From: an uncultured Flavobacteriaceae bacterium
GTDB lineage: Bacteria; Bacteroidota; Bacteroidia; Flavobacteriales; Flavobacteriaceae
Assembly: GCA_947500435.1 (NCBI GenBank)
Contig: CANMRV010000007.1
Span: 186,001 to 250,000, forward strand
Reading direction: 5' to 3'
Length of the DNA: 64,000 nucleotides
The translations under genes and the position numbers were made by a program. Below are positions 25,064 through 33,978 of this stretch, piece after piece (the first letter of the stretch is position 1; each line of letters opens with the position of its first letter). Under the pieces are notes generated by a model. The model saw nothing but the letters and a program-made list of their open reading frames with translations, had not been told where the DNA came from and ran no database searches.

Positions 25064-26455
25064 CTAGGAAAGGGACTTTTCCTCCTTTGGCACTCTAAAA
25101 AGCAATAGAATTCCTACTAGAAAGAACACAACCAAGAAAAGTATGGCATACCGCATATTATACTTATGGTCAACGATAGCGAAAATGACCATTCCAATGA
25201 CGATTCCTATTTTTTCGGCAACATCGAAGAAGCTAAAATAGGAGGTCGTGTCTTCTGTTTCTGGCAAGAATTTAGAATAGGTTGATCTCGCTAATGCTTG
25301 TACACCGCCCATAACTAGACCCACAAAACCAGCGGCCAAATAAAACTCTGTTGGCGTTTTCATAAAAAACGCATAAACACAAAGGAACATCCATATGGCA
25401 TTGACTACTATTAGTGTTTTGATATTTCCGAATTTATCAGAAGCCCTTGAGGTCAAAACTGCCCCAGCAATAGCGACTAGTTGAATAACAAGAATACTGA
25501 TGATAAGTCCTGTTGTTTTTTGGTCATCATCAGCCCAGCCAATCTCTTTTTCACCAAAATAAACTGCAATAAGCATAATAGTCTGGACCGCCATACTAAA
25601 TACGAAGAAAGCTTCTAGATATCGTTTTAGTCTTAAGTTTTGTTTCAGTTGTTTCCAAACAGCTTTCAATTCGTTAAAACCATTGAGCAAAACATCCTTG
25701 TTGACTTTATGACCATTGGAAATTCCCTTAGGCAAAATCGCAAAGGTATATTGACTGAAGAGGGCCCACCAGATTCCCACAGTAATAAAGGATATTTTCA
25801 TGGCTTCAAAAGATGCGCTATTTCGTGCAGCTTTCATTGCCAACACTATTTCTTCTTTACTACCATTTGCAGTAATAGTATCCGCAATACTAATATCAAA
25901 ACCAAACCATTCTGGTTTCATGACCATTGCGAGGTTGAGGACCAGAAGAAGGACGCTTCCAATATATCCCATTGAAAAGCCTTTCGCACTAATGCGATCT
26001 TGCTGTTCCTCAAAAGCGATATCAGGCAAATAGGAATTGTAAAAAACCAAGCTTCCCCAATACCCAAGTAAACCCATAAAATAAAATAGTAAGCTTGTAT
26101 GAATGGCATCTAAATCGAACCAATACAAACCAACACATCCGATACTGCCGAGATAACAGAAGAACTTCATGAAGTTCTTTTTATTTCCCACATAATCTGC
26201 AATTCCCGATAAAATTGGAGAGGATACGGCAACTACCAAAAAAGTGAAAGCGGTAATGATTTCAATAAGTACGGTGGGTTTCATTTCAAAACCGAATGCA
26301 GAAACAAGTTCATCATCCGAAGAAAATAAAGCAGAGTAAAAAATGGGAAATATTGATGAGGCGATTGTCAGGGTATACACTGAATTCGCCCAATCATAAA
26401 AAGCCCAAGCATTAAGTAGTTTTTTGCTTCCTTTAATCGCCGGAGTTCTTGCCAT
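25064..26455 (-). CDS. MFS transporter of the UMF1 (Atg22-like) family
   Basis: 463 residues with about 12 membrane helices. The N-terminal pattern KKLLNAWAFYDWANSVYTLTI is characteristic of the UMF1 branch of the major facilitator superfamily. Substrate unknown in bacteria; eukaryotic relatives export amino acids from vacuoles. Downstream of the M48 gene on the same strand but separated from it by a terminator, so probably independently transcribed. Confidence 0.85.
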   Translation of the reverse strand: MARTPAIKGSKKLLNAWAFYDWANSVYTLTIASSIFPIFYSALFSSDDELVSAFGFEMKPTVLIEIITAFTFLVVAVSSPILSGIADYVGNKKNFMKFFCYLGSIGCVGLYWFDLDAIHTSLLFYFMGLLGYWGSLVFYNSYLPDIAFEEQQDRISAKGFSMGYIGSVLLLVLNLAMVMKPEWFGFDISIADTITANGSKEEIVLAMKAARNSASFEAMKISFITVGIWWALFSQYTFAILPKGISNGHKVNKDVLLNGFNELKAVWKQLKQNLRLKRYLEAFFVFSMAVQTIMLIAVYFGEKEIGWADDDQKTTGLIISILVIQLVAIAGAVLTSRASDKFGNIKTLIVVNAIWMFLCVYAFFMKTPTEFYLAAGFVGLVMGGVQALARSTYSKFLPETEDTTSYFSFFDVAEKIGIVIGMVIFAIVDHKYNMRYAILFLVVFFLVGILLLFRVPKEEKSLS

Positions 26456-26472
26456 AGGTTTGGTTTGGTCAT

Positions 26473-26505
26473 AAAAAAACCGCTCGCCAACAAGCGACCG
26501 GTTTT
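26473..26505 (-). terminator. Terminator of the M48 gene
   Basis: Arms of 12 bp with one mismatch (AAAACCGCTCGC / GCGACCGGTTTT), 6-nt loop, T-run on the minus strand; it lies between the M48 stop and the transporter start. Confidence 0.8.
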
Positions 26506-26531
26506 AAATATACAATTATTAAAAATAGGTT

Positions 26532-27341
26532 CTACTGAAAAGTAGACACTCCATATTTTGCGGCTTCTTTTTTAGCCAATGGCGCCCATTGCGTTAAGTT
26601 GGCAATTCGTGTATCATTTGAAGGGTGCGTGCTCATAAATTCTGGTGGAGCTTGTCCTCCGCTTTTCGCCTTCATTCGTTTCCAAAGTTCCGCTCCTTCA
26701 TCTGGGTTATATCCGGCAATGGCCATAATCTGAAGACCAATGCGATCTGCTTCGGTTTCATGACTTCTACTAAAGGGAAGCATTATACCCAAAGTTGAGC
26801 CCAAACCATAAGCCTGATTAAACATATTTCTTTTTTGCGGATCTTGAATGGCAATATTACCGGCCACCGCACCTAATTGCTGCAAGGTACCCGCACTCAT
26901 TCGTTGAGCTCCATGATCTGCAAGGGCATGTGCAACTTCATGACCCATAACTACCGCTACCCCTGTTTCTTGCTGAGTTATTGGCAAAATACCTGTATAA
27001 AAAACAATCTTGCCGCCTGGCATACACCAAGCATTCACCGTTTCATCTTTTACTAAGTTATATTCCCACTTGTAGTCTTTTAAATAACCAGGATAACCAT
27101 TCGCTGTTAACCATCGTTCAGCTGCGGAAGATATGCGTTGCCCTACCCTTGTAATCATTTTTGATTCTGCGGTATTTGTTACTACTGCATTTTCCGTTAA
27201 GAACTGGTCATATTGTGCAAAGGCCATCGGGAAAATCTGCTTATTCCCATAAAAATTCAAAACCTTCTGACCTGTAAAAGGGTTTGTCTTACAGGCAGTA
27301 ACGCCAACAAATATGACAAGCGTTAAAATTAACTTTCTCAT
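26532..27341 (-). CDS. M48 family zinc metalloprotease, lipoprotein
   Basis: 269 residues. Lipobox GVTAC (Cys17) gives a lipid-anchored periplasmic or outer-membrane protein. HEVAH (H134, E135, H138) is the zinc site and the third ligand is the glutamate of SHETEADRIG (about E197). Close in size and layout to LoiP/YcaL-like and Oma1-like peptidases, which degrade misfolded envelope proteins. Single gene with its own terminator. Confidence 0.9.
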   Translation of the reverse strand: MRKLILTLVIFVGVTACKTNPFTGQKVLNFYGNKQIFPMAFAQYDQFLTENAVVTNTAESKMITRVGQRISSAAERWLTANGYPGYLKDYKWEYNLVKDETVNAWCMPGGKIVFYTGILPITQQETGVAVVMGHEVAHALADHGAQRMSAGTLQQLGAVAGNIAIQDPQKRNMFNQAYGLGSTLGIMLPFSRSHETEADRIGLQIMAIAGYNPDEGAELWKRMKAKSGGQAPPEFMSTHPSNDTRIANLTQWAPLAKKEAAKYGVSTFQ

Positions 27342-27378
27342 TGTGATGTGTGTTTAGTCCTCGTAAAGTACAAAAAAA

Positions 27379-29778
27379 TTACTTTCCTGTAATATGCAGA
27401 GTTGTAAAGTTTTTATTCACTATAATGGAATGATTTCCGTTTCGCTTAACATCTTCTAAGCTTACTTCCTCATTATCAATCTCTATGCCAGTGATTTCAA
27501 AAGGTAGTCCATGAAACTTAATCTCAAAGGTTTCATATGAAGTAATAAAGGTGCCATCCTTGTGCTGTTGAATGCTCAGTTTTTTCGACTTTCCTTGTAA
27601 TTTAAATTTACGATGACTGTAGCGTCCTTTGGTATAATCATAACCATCTTGACCATCTTCATAGACCATTGAATTTTCAATACCTTCTTTGTAATAGACA
27701 TCAAGGATTAGCGTATCGATTGTCTTTTCCCCAACGTATTGTTGTACGGGATACTTTGGAATAATAGCTCCTTCTTTGATAAACAAAGGAATTTTATCAA
27801 GATCTGCGGCTACCCATTTTTCCTTACCACCATCTACTACTTCCTCCGTCCAGAAATTATACCATTTTCCTCTTGGAATATACATTCTTCTACCTTGAGC
27901 ATTAGGTTCTTGAACCGGACAAACCAGTATCTGATCGCCAAAAATGAATTCGTCAGTTCTAAAATGCGTTTGCGGGTCTTCTTGATCAAACATGACCAAA
28001 GGCTTTAGCATGGCAATTCCGTTTTTAGAATAGTCATAAAACATGGTATACAAATACGGAAGCAATTCATATCGCAATTCAACAAACTTGCGGACAATAT
28101 CAGTTACCTCATCATCAAAAGACCATGGTTCTTGGTCCCCGTGATCACCACTTGAATGTACTCTGCAAAAGGGGTGAAAAATTCCTAACTGAATCCATCG
28201 CGCGAAAAGTTCACCGTTCGGCTGTTCAGCAAAACCGCCAATATCTGACCCTACAAAAGAATAGCCACTCATACACATGCGCTGCATTTGTACATTGGCC
28301 AACCATAAATGTTCCCAGGTGGCTACGTTGTCACCCGTCCAAGTACAAGCATATCTTTGTGTACCTGCATACGCAGCTCGAGTAATTACAAAAGGTCTTT
28401 TCGGGTAAGAGTGTTTTTTAACTCCATTATAAGTAGCACGCACCATCTGCATTCCGTAAACGTTATGCGATTTTCTGTGTGTACTTGGGTTTCCGTCGTT
28501 ATTGTGTCTTGTATCCAGAGGAGCCGTTTTTGAGGGTACTTCCATAACCGCAGGTTCGTTCATATCATTCCAAACAGCATGAACTCCCATTTCCGCCATA
28601 AACTCTTTGTACAGTTCTGCCCACCACTTACGCACTTCAGGATTCGTAAAATCAGGGAAATGACATTCCCCTGGCCAAACTTTACCGTGCATATATGGGC
28701 CATCACCACGTTTACAGAAATAATCGTTTTCCATGGCTTCTTGATACACCCAATAGTCTCGGTCAACTTTGATTCCCGGATCTATCATGACGACAGTTTT
28801 AAAGCCATCTTCCTCCAACTCTCCAATCATTCGCTTTGGGTCGGGAAAACGTGTTTTGTCCCAAGTAAAACAACGGAAACCATCCATATAATCAATATCC
28901 AAATAAATAGCGTCACACGGAATCTTCAAATCTCGAAATTTCTTTGCTATCTCTTTGACATTACTTTCTGGAAAATAACTCCATTTAGATTGTTGGTATC
29001 CCAAAGCCCATAATGGCGGAAGCTCTGGTTTTCCGGTTAAATCCGTATACAAACGAACCACTTTTGACATTTCTGGTCCGTAAATGAAATAGTAATTCAT
29101 CTCACCGCCATCAGCCCAAAAACTAGCTGTAGTTCGACGTTCATGAGCGAAGTCAAAATGTGTTTTAAAGGTATTGTCAAAGAAAATACCATAGGCTTTT
29201 CCATTGGTTAGTCCTACGTAAAAAGGTATTGCTTTATATAAAGGATCCCTGTCCTTTCCGTAGGCGTAAGAATCGGTAACCCAATTTTCTAATCTTTTTC
29301 CTTTTAGGTTTGAGTGCGTAGCCTTATCGCCTAGACCGTAGAAACTTTCTCCTGTCTGAGCAATTTTACTCATCTTTACCGTGTTACCGCCATATTCATA
29401 ATTTTCTTCCCAATGAAAACCTATTTCATCTTCGTTAATTATATTTCCTTCAGGATCGGAAATCTGAACACGCATTGATTTCTTGTCCACCAATACCTTC
29501 ATGCGAATGGTTTCAATGAGATATTCTGTTTCTGTTTCAGAAACATCTAATTTATCGTAGCCACGTATGCCAATTTCACTAATAGCATATGAAAAATCCG
29601 GTTCGAAATTATAACTGGTTGCGTATCGAAAACGCAGCATGCTATTCCGTAGCACAGTAATTTGAAGCACTACTCCATTTTCAGAAGTGAAGTACAATTT
29701 GTCAACATCTTGAAGAAAGTCGACTATCTGGTTGGGGTATAAATTCCCTTTATATTCTAATTCAGTATTCGTAATCAT
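27379..29778 (-). CDS. GH31 alpha-glucosidase
   Basis: 799 residues without a signal peptide, hence cytoplasmic. N-terminal beta-sandwich (about 1-240), (beta/alpha)8 barrel with nucleophile D405 in AVWNDMNEP and acid/base D483 in WTGDNVATW, then C-terminal beta domains (from about 610). Typical activity is removal of terminal alpha-linked glucose. Lies 100 bp downstream of glgB on the same strand; together they point to glycogen or maltodextrin turnover. Related alpha-xylosidases share these motifs, so specificity is inferred from context. Confidence 0.9.
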   Translation of the reverse strand: MITNTELEYKGNLYPNQIVDFLQDVDKLYFTSENGVVLQITVLRNSMLRFRYATSYNFEPDFSYAISEIGIRGYDKLDVSETETEYLIETIRMKVLVDKKSMRVQISDPEGNIINEDEIGFHWEENYEYGGNTVKMSKIAQTGESFYGLGDKATHSNLKGKRLENWVTDSYAYGKDRDPLYKAIPFYVGLTNGKAYGIFFDNTFKTHFDFAHERRTTASFWADGGEMNYYFIYGPEMSKVVRLYTDLTGKPELPPLWALGYQQSKWSYFPESNVKEIAKKFRDLKIPCDAIYLDIDYMDGFRCFTWDKTRFPDPKRMIGELEEDGFKTVVMIDPGIKVDRDYWVYQEAMENDYFCKRGDGPYMHGKVWPGECHFPDFTNPEVRKWWAELYKEFMAEMGVHAVWNDMNEPAVMEVPSKTAPLDTRHNNDGNPSTHRKSHNVYGMQMVRATYNGVKKHSYPKRPFVITRAAYAGTQRYACTWTGDNVATWEHLWLANVQMQRMCMSGYSFVGSDIGGFAEQPNGELFARWIQLGIFHPFCRVHSSGDHGDQEPWSFDDEVTDIVRKFVELRYELLPYLYTMFYDYSKNGIAMLKPLVMFDQEDPQTHFRTDEFIFGDQILVCPVQEPNAQGRRMYIPRGKWYNFWTEEVVDGGKEKWVAADLDKIPLFIKEGAIIPKYPVQQYVGEKTIDTLILDVYYKEGIENSMVYEDGQDGYDYTKGRYSHRKFKLQGKSKKLSIQQHKDGTFITSYETFEIKFHGLPFEITGIEIDNEEVSLEDVKRNGNHSIIVNKNFTTLHITGK

Positions 29779-29881
29779 AGTAGGTTGATTGTATATTGAG
29801 GTAGCAAAAAAAGTACATTACTACCTAAACTTGAAATAATTACAGCTGAAATTGTCAACTATAACGATATCCTCAAATTTT

Positions 29882-31780
29882 CTATTTAAAAATAACAATA
29901 CTTAAAGGTGGAATGGTCATTTCTACAGATTTTTTATGCCCGTGCCATTCCTTTGTGCTTAGCTTCGAAATATTGGTTTCCATTCCTGAACCACCATATT
30001 TCTGTGCATCGCTATTGAAAAGTTCTTTTACTTGTCCTGATTTCTTAGGAATGCCTATTCTATAGTTCTCCCTTGGAACCGGAGTCAAATTCAAAGCGAT
30101 ATAAATATCATTTTTCTTGTCATGCCCTTTACGGATGTAGGTCAAAACGGAATTCTCATGATCTCCATAATCTATCCACTGGAAACCTTCAGGGCTAAAC
30201 TGTTTCTCATAAAGAGCAGGATGGGATTTGTAAAAAGCATTCAGATCTTTCACCAATTTTTGAACACCTGAATGTACTTTATGTTCTAACAAATGCCAGT
30301 CAAGGCTTTGCTGGAAGTTCCATTCAGAAGTTTGTCCGAATTCACCACCTTGAAAAATTAAGTTCGTTCCAGGGTGGGTAAACATATAACCAAAGAGCAA
30401 TCTCAGGTTCGCAAATTGTTGCCATTCATCACCTGGCATACGATATACCAGTGATTGTTTGCCATACACCACCTCATCATGCGAAAACGGAAGCATAAAA
30501 TTCTCCGTAAACGCGTAGGTCATGCTAAAGGTTAAATCATCTTGATGGTATTTTCTATTGATGGGGTCTTTTTTGAAATACTCTAAAGTATCATGCATCC
30601 AGCCCATCATCCATTTCATTCCAAAGCCTAATCCGCCTAAGCTAACTGGTTTTGATACTCCGGTAAATGCTGTAGATTCCTCTGCAATCGTTTGGACTCC
30701 TTCGAAATTCTCATAAACCGCTTGATTTAATTCCCTTATAAAAGAAAGCGCTTCTAAGTTTTCATTGTTGCCGTACATATTAGGTTCCCACTCCCCTTCT
30801 TCTCGAGAATAATCCAAATAAATCATTGATGCCACGGCGTCAACACGAAGTGCATCTGCATGAAATTGATCCAGCCAAAAAAGCGCGTTACTTATCAAAA
30901 ATGCCCGGACTTCATTTCGCCCATAATTAAATATCAAACTTTTCCAATCTGGATGGTATCCTTTTCGCCTATCAGGATGTTCATATAAATGAGATCCATC
31001 GAAGAATCCCAACCCGTGAGCATCTTCCGGAAAATGTGATGGAACCCAATCAAGGATAACTCCAATATCATTCTGATGTAGCTTATCTACTAACAATTTA
31101 AAACCTTCCGGTTCTCCAAAACGGGAAGTCGGTGCAAAATACCCTGTAAGTTGATAGCCCCATGAGGGATCATAGGGATATTCCATTACGGGCATAAATT
31201 CAACATGGGTGAAACCCATTTCTTTTACATAACTTACTAAATCCTCAGTTAGTTCCTTATAAGTCAGGAATTCATTTCCATTCTTCTTTTTCCAAGAACC
31301 TAAATGCACCTCATATACTGAATAGGGTCTGTCGAGTCCATTTTTTTCGGCTCTGTAGCCCATCCACTTTTTATCTTTCCAGGTATACTCGGCTTCCCAA
31401 ATGATAGATGCCGTATTTGGTGGATGCTCGCAATATCGGGCAAAAGGGTCCGCTTTCTCTGTAACCGCTCCATGATTGTTGGAATGTATTTTATATTTAT
31501 AAATCTCACCATGACCGATTTCAGGAATAAAACCTTCCCAAATTCCACTTTCATCCCAACGCACATTAAGTTGATGTTCTTTGTCGTTCCATCCATTAAA
31601 GTTTCCGACAACGGAGACCGCACGGGCTGTTGGTGCCCAAACTGCGAAATATGTACCTTCGACGCCTTCAACTTCTGTTGAATGAGAGCCCAACTTCTCA
31701 TATAATTTATAGTGCTTTCCTGATTTAAATAAATCAATATCAAAATCAGAAAAAAGACTGTGAGCAATGACCTTTGACAT
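29882..31780 (-). CDS. glgB: 1,4-alpha-glucan branching enzyme
   Basis: 632 residues from the ATG at 31780. A TTG 21 bases upstream keeps the frame but coincides with the -7 box, so it is not used. An N-terminal CBM48 (about 30-130, VWAPTARAVSVVGNFNGW) precedes a GH13 barrel with nucleophile D314 (ALRVDAVASM) and acid/base E367 (TIAEEST), then a C-terminal beta domain. It transfers alpha-1,4 segments to alpha-1,6 branches in glycogen. No glgA or glgC is in the window. Confidence 0.95.
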   Translation of the reverse strand: MSKVIAHSLFSDFDIDLFKSGKHYKLYEKLGSHSTEVEGVEGTYFAVWAPTARAVSVVGNFNGWNDKEHQLNVRWDESGIWEGFIPEIGHGEIYKYKIHSNNHGAVTEKADPFARYCEHPPNTASIIWEAEYTWKDKKWMGYRAEKNGLDRPYSVYEVHLGSWKKKNGNEFLTYKELTEDLVSYVKEMGFTHVEFMPVMEYPYDPSWGYQLTGYFAPTSRFGEPEGFKLLVDKLHQNDIGVILDWVPSHFPEDAHGLGFFDGSHLYEHPDRRKGYHPDWKSLIFNYGRNEVRAFLISNALFWLDQFHADALRVDAVASMIYLDYSREEGEWEPNMYGNNENLEALSFIRELNQAVYENFEGVQTIAEESTAFTGVSKPVSLGGLGFGMKWMMGWMHDTLEYFKKDPINRKYHQDDLTFSMTYAFTENFMLPFSHDEVVYGKQSLVYRMPGDEWQQFANLRLLFGYMFTHPGTNLIFQGGEFGQTSEWNFQQSLDWHLLEHKVHSGVQKLVKDLNAFYKSHPALYEKQFSPEGFQWIDYGDHENSVLTYIRKGHDKKNDIYIALNLTPVPRENYRIGIPKKSGQVKELFNSDAQKYGGSGMETNISKLSTKEWHGHKKSVEMTIPPLSIVIFK

Positions 31781-31798
31781 AAAGTGTTGTATTTGTTG

Positions 31799-31806
31799 CA
31801 AAAGTA
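31799..31806 (-). promoter_or_regulatory. -7 promoter box for glgB
   Basis: Minus-strand TACTTTTG, an exact TAnnTTTG match, giving a leader of about 15 nt to the ATG at 31780. It overlaps the alternative TTG start and so decides against it. Confidence 0.55.
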
Positions 31807-31977
31807 ATCAACTTTGTAGGATTGAATACTGTGAGAATTAACAGAAAAGTTTTTCTTGAATTTTATTACTGAACCATCAATATAAGGCTGAAATTTTGAT
31901 AAACTGAAAAAAGTGGAACGCTTTTTGAAATATAAATTACAACTTTGAAAAATTCGTATAAACTAAATACTATTATT

Positions 31978-32550
31978 ATGAAAAAAGTAACTCTAATACT
32001 CGGTGCATTTCTAACACTTTTTATAGTCTCCTGTGAAGTAAACGGCCTTGATGGACGTGATGGATTTGACGGACTAGATGGGAGAGACGGGGTAGATGGC
32101 CAAGATGGTGTAAATATTCTGGCAAATGTAATCGATATTGAAGGAGATTTTACGCCGGAGGGAGATTACAAAATTCTATATGAATTCCCAAATACCATTG
32201 AAGTTTTTGAAACAGATTTAGTTTTAGTATATATTCTTTTTGACCAAACTGAGGATAGCAATGGTGAAGCAGTAGACATTTGGCGTTTATTACCACAGAC
32301 TTTAATCGTTGATCAAGGTCTTTTGCAATATAACTTTGATCATACCTTTTTAGACGTAAGCATCTTTTTAGAGGCGGATTTTGATTTGGGTCTTTTGTTA
32401 CCTGGTGATACTGACCAACAAGTGTTTCGTATAGCCGTGATACCTGGTGAAACCACTACTGGTAAATCTAGTCTAGACCACACTAATATCGAAGCTGTAA
32501 TGGCTCATTTGGGAGTATCAGAAAAAGATGTTCAAAAAGTAAAGTTATAG
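31978..32550 (+). CDS. Lipoprotein with a collagen-like Gly-Xaa-Asp tract
   Basis: 190 residues from the ATG at 31978, which gives the signal MKKVTLILGAFLTLFIVSC with the lipobox cysteine at 19; an earlier TTG frame start at 31945 is less likely. Directly after the anchor comes a tract alternating Gly with Asp (GLDGRDGFDGLDGRDG then VDGQDG), like the collagen-like stalks in Bacteroidetes lipoproteins, followed by a folded domain of about 145 residues with many aromatic/acidic strands and no recognised family. Probably a surface-exposed lipoprotein with a short rigid stalk. Confidence 0.75.
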   Translation: MKKVTLILGAFLTLFIVSCEVNGLDGRDGFDGLDGRDGVDGQDGVNILANVIDIEGDFTPEGDYKILYEFPNTIEVFETDLVLVYILFDQTEDSNGEAVDIWRLLPQTLIVDQGLLQYNFDHTFLDVSIFLEADFDLGLLLPGDTDQQVFRIAVIPGETTTGKSSLDHTNIEAVMAHLGVSEKDVQKVKL

Positions 32551-32580
32551 TCAAGCTAAGATATCTTTTGAAAATCTTAA

Positions 32581-32611
32581 GAATCCTGTTTTCGCAATGA
32601 GAACAGGATTC
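32581..32611 (+). terminator. Hairpin after the collagen-like lipoprotein gene
   Basis: GAATCCTGTTTTC / GAGAACAGGATTC, 13-bp arms with one G-T pair; only a weak T-run (ATTAATTTT) follows. Confidence 0.6.
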
Positions 32612-32679
32612 ATTAATTTTAGGACTTCTTTAAGAAAGGAATGACTTCAGAATACGTCTGAACTAAAAATGATAAACAC

Positions 32680-33180
32680 ATGCTAAAAAATATCGCTATA
32701 ATCCTCGTGTTGCTTTTTGCAAGTTGTAAAGGAAATTCACAGGAAAAGAAAAAAATGCTTGCCGAATCTGATGCAAAAGAAAAAGTCTTTGCTATAACCA
32801 AAACAGATGCCGAATGGCAAGAGCAATTAACAGTTGATCAATACTATGTCTTGCGAAAAGCTGCTACAGAGAATCCCTTTACCAGCGAATTATTGGAAAA
32901 TAAAGAAGAAGGCGTTTATGTTTGCCAAGGATGCGATACGCCGCTCTTTGAAAGCAAGACTAAATTTAAATCAGGTACAGGTTGGCCAAGTTTTTTCCAA
33001 GAAATTGAAGGAAATGTAGCCTATGATGTCGATTATAAAATCGGTTACAAACGCACCGAAGAGCATTGCGCCACTTGTGGAGGACATTTAGGGCATGTTT
33101 TTGAAGATGGCCCAGAACCTACTGGAGAAAGACATTGCATTAACGGAGTCGCTTTAAAATTCATCCCTTCAGAAAAATAG
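32680..33180 (+). CDS. msrB: Peptide-methionine (R)-S-oxide reductase, lipoprotein
   Basis: 166 residues. Signal peptide with lipobox FASC (Cys16) places it in the envelope. The MsrB core has the zinc cysteines C82, C85 (CQGC) and C130, C133 (CATC), SGTGWPSF, and the catalytic C153 in RHCINGVAL. It repairs methionine-R-sulfoxide in exported proteins. Single gene followed by two hairpins. Confidence 0.93.
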   Translation: MLKNIAIILVLLFASCKGNSQEKKKMLAESDAKEKVFAITKTDAEWQEQLTVDQYYVLRKAATENPFTSELLENKEEGVYVCQGCDTPLFESKTKFKSGTGWPSFFQEIEGNVAYDVDYKIGYKRTEEHCATCGGHLGHVFEDGPEPTGERHCINGVALKFIPSEK

Positions 33181-33194
33181 TATCAAGAAATATT

Positions 33195-33212
33195 CCCGAA
33201 ACCTATTTCGGG
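33195..33212. repeat. CCCGAAA/TTTCGGG hairpin
   Basis: Perfect 7-bp arms with loop CCTA, 15 bp after the msrB stop and just ahead of a second hairpin with the T-run. Confidence 0.55.
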
Positions 33213-33218
33213 TCGAAG

Positions 33219-33262
33219 ATTCCAAATTCTGACTTATCAAAGTCTAGGGTTTGGAATTTTTT
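33219..33262 (+). terminator. Terminator of msrB
   Basis: ATTCCAAA (33219-33226) pairs with TTTGGAAT (33250-33257), with an inner GACTT/AAGTC stem, followed by a run of T. Confidence 0.7.
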
Positions 33263-33291
33263 CTTTTCATGATTTGTTATCTTCGAAGTAC

Positions 33292-33822
33292 ATGAATTAT
33301 CAAGAAAACTATATCAAGAGTGCGGTATTTGAATTCGAGCGCTATAAAACCCTGGGTGACAAAACTTTTGTACAACTTGAAGAAAAAGATATTCATTGGA
33401 CATTTTCTGAAATAGACAATAGTGTTGCCATTATTGTAAAGCATATGGTAGGTAATATGCTAAGCCGTTGGACAAACTTCTTAACAGAAGATGGTGAGAA
33501 GGCCTGGAGAAATAGAGAAACCGAATTCAAAGATGCATACGCTTCGAAACCTGAGATGATCAAAGCTTGGGAAAAAGGATGGAAATGTCTTTTTGATGCG
33601 TTGGCATCAATCAATGCTAACAATTTTGATTCAAAAATCAAAATTAGAAACGAGGCGCATACAATTTTCGAAGCCGTTAACCGACAACTAGCCCATTATG
33701 CCAATCATGTTGGACAAATCGTATTCATTGGTAAAATGATTAAAAAAAGTGAATGGGTTTCTCCATCTATAGCTAAAGGAAAATCTGATGATTTTAATCG
33801 TCAAAAATTTAGAAAATCATAG
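33292..33822 (+). CDS. DUF1572 (DinB-like) protein
   Basis: 176 residues from the ATG at 33292; a TTG at 33274 is in frame, but its codons overlap a TATCTTCG promoter-like box. The pattern VKHMVGNMLSRWTNFLTEDGEKAWRNR is that of DUF1572, and H in IVKHM with H in HYANHVGQI are candidate metal ligands of the DinB four-helix fold. Related enzymes are thiol- or metal-dependent transferases; substrate unknown. Confidence 0.8.
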   Translation: MNYQENYIKSAVFEFERYKTLGDKTFVQLEEKDIHWTFSEIDNSVAIIVKHMVGNMLSRWTNFLTEDGEKAWRNRETEFKDAYASKPEMIKAWEKGWKCLFDALASINANNFDSKIKIRNEAHTIFEAVNRQLAHYANHVGQIVFIGKMIKKSEWVSPSIAKGKSDDFNRQKFRKS

Positions 33823-33830
33823 TTCATCCT

Positions 33831-33931
33831 TCGTACTTCGTTTTTCGCACTTCATATTTTTTTCTTCATTTTTTATAACATTATTTTGGATTTTCGTACT
33901 TGGTTTTTGGTATTCGAATTGCGTACTTTTG
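33831..33931. repeat. Degenerate CGTACTT-type repeat tract
   Basis: Imperfect repeats of a unit like TTCGTACTTCGTTTTTCG: copies at 33831-33848, 33894-33909 and 33922-33931. The last two copies contain the TTG and TACTTTTG boxes of the lpdA promoter. Confidence 0.5.
33900..33931 (+). promoter_or_regulatory. lpdA promoter
   Basis: TTG (33900-33902), 21-bp spacer, TACTTTTG (33924-33931): complete agreement with TTG-N17-23-TAnnTTTG. Start site predicted at about 33935, a leader of about 44 nt. Confidence 0.65.
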
Positions 33932-33938
33932 CACTCGC

Positions 33939-33956
33939 TCCTGATAGCTATCAGGA
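33939..33956. promoter_or_regulatory. Perfect 18-bp palindrome at the lpdA start site
   Basis: TCCTGATAGCTATCAGGA is its own reverse complement. It begins about 4 bp after the predicted transcription start, suited to a repressor site or a 5'-end hairpin. Related to the degenerate copy at 2396-2413. Confidence 0.55.
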
Positions 33957-33978
33957 TTGAACACTAAAAACGAAGAAT

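Noticed and set aside
31781..31801. TTG start for glgB at 31801
   Set aside because: The codon lies within the -7 promoter box TACTTTTG, so it would not be in the transcript.
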